From positions 1 through 64,000 of the forward strand of contig NZ_CP034782.1 of NCBI RefSeq assembly GCF_006094435.1: a stretch of DNA of 64,000 nucleotides, in the 5' to 3' direction. Both the position numbers and the translations under genes were made by a program. Under the pieces are notes generated by a model that was not told the origin of the DNA, searched no databases, and was given only the letters and a program-made list of their open reading frames with translations. Below, in pieces: positions 61,806 to 64,000 of the stretch (position 1 is the first letter of the stretch; every line of letters starts with the position of its first letter). This DNA comes from Pseudomonas sp. MPC6 (GTDB lineage: Bacteria > Pseudomonadota > Gammaproteobacteria > Pseudomonadales > Pseudomonadaceae).

Positions 61806-64000
61806 TTATGCACGTGGGCCGCGTTTAACAGGGCGAACCTTCGCAAGAGCCTGCTGCTCAGCAATGGCCTTAAGGCGTGCCTTGAGGGATGGATGAGCCA
61901 GATCGCCGGTGTAACCACGTTCAATTAGGGCTTTGAGCGCCGCATCAATGAACTCGGGCGACCCTTTTATCTCAATGGGCCTCTCCCATCGAGCCCGCGT
62001 GTCGTCGAGTGCGTGGGCCAGTAGTTCGTCATCAAGAAGCCCGCCAGGGAAAGAAACCTTCCCGCCGTGATCCACATAACCAGGATCGCCATCCGCTCGA
62101 CGAAATACCACAGCTCCATCACGGCGAACGGTACCGACAGAGAACAGATTCGAACTGGACTTGGGATCTATATCCCCGGCAAAAAGGATCGCATTACCTT
62201 CTGCATTTTCTTTACGTCTGTGGCTATATGAAAAGCCACGTAATTGACTAATTGCACCAGGGTCGCCATTTGCAGCCCCACGCTCAACCCACTCGCGAAA
62301 AGTGAGTTTCTTGTTAGCGGCATCATCTTTTAATTCCCGGCGTAAGACTTGGATTTTAGTTTTCAGTTCCTCGCGGGACCTTAATGTTTCAAACGCGAGA
62401 ATACTGTAGAATGCTTTACGATCAAGTGGATTTCTTATTCGAGACTTTATGTCAGCGCGCTGTTGGCAGGCCTGGTCTCGTATAATAATAAATTGTTGCT
62501 TGACCCACTCTTTATCAACTCGGCGATATACAAAGGCAGCACGGTAGGCATCGAAACGTGCCCGTGTTGCTTTGCGAAGCTGTGCGCGCTCTTCACGACG
62601 ATTTTGACGCTCAAGAGGATCTCGTTTAGGGGAGGCATATTTATCGTAAGTCATGCTGCTCATAAAGCCTTTAAGCAGCTCACGCTCCTGGAACTCGCCA
62701 AGACGTTTTACAAGCCGAGCTAAAGACAACTGCTCATGCATGTCACTGGCTTTGATGCCTGTGGCTGAGACTTCGTTAAAATCATATATCGAAAGCCCCC
62801 GACCTTTAGGACGAATACCCAATCCAAATTTAGCTAAATTGGAGTGGAGAGTTTGCCATGACAATTTATCGGACTTCAACAATTTGGCTATTTGCTTTCG
62901 AGGTTCCCCGCGAGCGTATGAATGGAGACTTTGCTGATCAGCATGACGCTCCATATCAGCAGCCTTGGTTGGAAGTTTGCCTTGCTGCTTTGCTTTACTA
63001 GATGCCCATTGAATGATGGGCTTACCATTCTCTTGGACAACAGTATTTGGCCCATTATCGTGTTGCCAGCCGTAACGCAATTCCAGCTCACGCATTGCAT
63101 AGTCTAATCGAAAGTAATCACGGTCTGGATAAACGGCATTGAATGATTCAGGGTGTACACGGTTTACAGTCATATGAAGGTGTACGTTGTCCGTGTCATG
63201 GTGAATCGCAAATACGTATTGATGGTCTTTCATGCCCACTGCTTCCATGGCATGAAGTCCAGACGCAAAAGCTTGATCGTCAGTTGGTGATTCGTCAGAA
63301 GGCCAACTCAGGATCACATGGTAAACAGGGTCTTTTACTCTCGCATTCTGGGCGGCTACTGCTCGCATCTCTGCAGCCGCGGTAGCCAGGCTTAAGCAGT
63401 TGTGCTGACACGAAACCCCAGAGGTAGATTTCTCGTTTATTGAATCACCCAATAACGAGCCTGATTCGAGTTCCGCTATAGCTTCTTGCTCATCTCCTCG
63501 ATCCCTTCGCTGAGCGGTTGAAGCATGAAACGCAATTGAGGTTCGACGGGCTCGGGCTCGTGCCGCAAAGTCAGGATGATTTCTTGTAGCTTGTCGGAGA
63601 TGACTTGCTGCTGTTGCAAGATGGTTTCGAGCAACGGCAATGCTTCTTTCATGTTCATCGGCATCTAGCTCTTGGTGCTGCTGGTGACTACGTCGGTCAA
63701 CGTTTCCAGAAACTTCGTGTTGAGACGTGACATGTCGACGCCCATCGGTATCAAGAGCCCTTCGAGCACTTCCAAGACGCCCTCGGATGGCATCTGCATC
63801 TGCAAGGCTAATTCGTCCAGTCGCTCGCAGATTGTCTGCTGCTCTTTCGAGATGCGCTCTAGCAGACTCAAGAATTGCGTTGTCTCTTCGGCTGTAGCCT
63901 GGATCGAGCTCATCGGTGAGTTCCTCTTTTTCATCGTCTCGTTGAGTTGCGTATTCAACCAAATCCGCAAAACTGGATTTACCGTCAGCTCTGCGTGGTG
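61806..64000 (-). CDS. MOBP relaxase (NikB-like), start beyond window
   Basis: The frame stays open to the window edge, where it reads 'DGKSSFADLVEYATQRDD'. This carries the likely catalytic Tyr and shows the true start lies outside. The core resembles NikB of I-type plasmids: 'GVSCQHNCLSLATAAAEMRA', 'VKDPVYHVILSWPSDES' and the metal-binding three-His motif 'HHDTDNVHLHMTVNRVHP' (around 63165-63206). A C-terminal LPD7 domain ('YVDHGGKVSFPGGLLDD', 'IEIKGSPEFIDAALKALIER') ends the protein. Between Tyr and His motifs lies an insert of ~150 residues rich in Arg, His and Ala that coincides with two overprinted genes. Confidence 0.9.
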   Translation of the reverse strand, partial: PRRADGKSSFADLVEYATQRDDEKEELTDELDPGYSRRDNAILESARAHLERAADNLRATGRISLADADAIRGRLGSARRALDTDGRRHVTSQHEVSGNVDRRSHQQHQELDADEHERSIAVARNHLATAASHLRQATRNHPDFAARARARRTSIAFHASTAQRRDRGDEQEAIAELESGSLLGDSINEKSTSGVSCQHNCLSLATAAAEMRAVAAQNARVKDPVYHVILSWPSDESPTDDQAFASGLHAMEAVGMKDHQYVFAIHHDTDNVHLHMTVNRVHPESFNAVYPDRDYFRLDYAMRELELRYGWQHDNGPNTVVQENGKPIIQWASSKAKQQGKLPTKAADMERHADQQSLHSYARGEPRKQIAKLLKSDKLSWQTLHSNLAKFGLGIRPKGRGLSIYDFNEVSATGIKASDMHEQLSLARLVKRLGEFQERELLKGFMSSMTYDKYASPKRDPLERQNRREERAQLRKATRARFDAYRAAFVYRRVDKEWVKQQFIIIRDQACQQRADIKSRIRNPLDRKAFYSILAFETLRSREELKTKIQVLRRELKDDAANKKLTFREWVERGAANGDPGAISQLRGFSYSHRRKENAEGNAILFAGDIDPKSSSNLFSVGTVRRDGAVVFRRADGDPGYVDHGGKVSFPGGLLDDELLAHALDDTRARWERPIEIKGSPEFIDAALKALIERGYTGDLAHPSLKARLKAIAEQQALAKVRPVKRGPRA
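63476..63664 (-). CDS. Overprinted small coiled-coil protein 2 within relaxase gene
   Basis: ATG 63664 follows immediately on the stop codon of the preceding overprinted gene in the same frame. The 62 residues are helical and acidic ('MKEALPLLETILQQQQVISD', 'LQPLSEGIEEMSKKL'). They resemble the preceding frame and, loosely, MbeD/MobD-type mobilisation proteins, which in ColE1 are also embedded in the relaxase gene. Confidence 0.6.
   Translation of the reverse strand: MPMNMKEALPLLETILQQQQVISDKLQEIILTLRHEPEPVEPQLRFMLQPLSEGIEEMSKKL
63665..63913 (-). CDS. Overprinted small coiled-coil protein 1 within relaxase gene
   Basis: ATG 63913 has AGAGGA eight to ten bases upstream. The 82 residues form a typical helical protein ('TQFLSLLERISKEQQTICER', 'VLEGLLIPMGVDMSRLNTKF'), whereas the relaxase frame over the same bases is Arg/His/Ala-rich. 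It ends with TAG directly followed by the ATG of the second overprinted gene. Probable mobilisation accessory, by analogy with MbeB/MbeD. Confidence 0.6.
   Translation of the reverse strand: MSSIQATAEETTQFLSLLERISKEQQTICERLDELALQMQMPSEGVLEVLEGLLIPMGVDMSRLNTKFLETLTDVVTSSTKS

Noticed and set aside
1..64000. Ter sites for the Tus-like protein
   Set aside because: Looked for the GTTGTAAC-like core of E. coli Ter on both strands by eye. Only partial matches, such as at 12746 and 36332, were found, inside coding regions and without the flanking bases.
1..64000. CRISPR arrays, tRNA or rRNA genes
   Set aside because: No regularly spaced repeats of CRISPR form and no cloverleaf or rRNA signature were noticed on either strand.

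Overview
The window reads as most of the backbone of a conjugative plasmid from a pseudomonad. The evidence is a Rep_3-type initiator next to an iteron array, a Tus-like replication-termination protein, an almost complete I-type (R64-like, Dot/Icm or type IVB) conjugation system, a MOBP relaxase, and debris from several insertion sequences. The Pseudomonas assignment is inference, based on codon and GC style, on the IS families, and on a broken chromosomal electron-transfer-flavoprotein:ubiquinone oxidoreductase gene.

Layout. Positions 1-3400 hold an IS110-family remnant, at least ten ~15-bp iterons and the rep gene. Positions 3400-11400 are an accessory and decay zone. It contains transposase fragments, the tus-like gene, a protein built of five degenerate HTH-like repeats, a decayed two-gene operon, and an IS3-family element inserted in the oxidoreductase fragment. 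Positions 11600-24530 are one long plus-strand operon, traM-N-O-P-Q-R-T-U-W-X-Y (DotI, H, G, F, E-like, small membrane protein, DotN, DotO, W, IcmV, DotA). Positions 24650-26935 are a small operon with a membrane protein, a lipoprotein and two unknowns, in the place where exclusion genes sit in R64. Positions 26981-30600 hold a 3'-truncated group II intron interrupted by an IS21-family element. Positions 30605-38292 are the minus-strand trb operon: transglycosylase, TrbA/DotM, TrbB/DsbC-like, primase, TrbC/DotL coupling ATPase, a second HerA-like ATPase and a small membrane protein. Positions 38434-44538 are topoisomerase III and companions, including a metallopeptidase-zeta-kinase fusion. Positions 44646-52971 hold a giant DNA methylase/helicase gene, broken by an internal deletion and by a second IS21-family element that itself carries a MITE-like insertion. 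Positions 53052-57472 are a minus-strand operon headed by a 1055-aa LPD7 protein. Positions 57685-58903 hold an HTH regulator and its partner. Positions 58955-61743 are minus-strand traH-I-J-K (DotD, C, B, IcmT). Positions 61806 to beyond the right edge hold the relaxase, with two genes overprinted in its N-terminal part.

The genes form one machine. The relaxase, accessory proteins, topoisomerase and primase process DNA; TrbC/TrbA/TraT form the coupling complex; TraH, I, N, O, P, M and U plus TraJ, K, Q, R, W, X and Y form the envelope-spanning apparatus.

The most striking new signal is a 26-bp palindromic site, TTCCGTAT-N10-ATACGGAA. It sits at the start of five transcription units (11591, 24613, 38333, 44602, 61761), with a weaker copy at 57588. 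This suggests that one regulator controls essentially the whole transfer system. The next most interesting signals are two cases of genes overprinted in another frame of a larger gene, the HTH-repeat protein, and consistent divergence of the end repeats between the two IS21-family copies. All family assignments are from reading the translations; no database search was possible.
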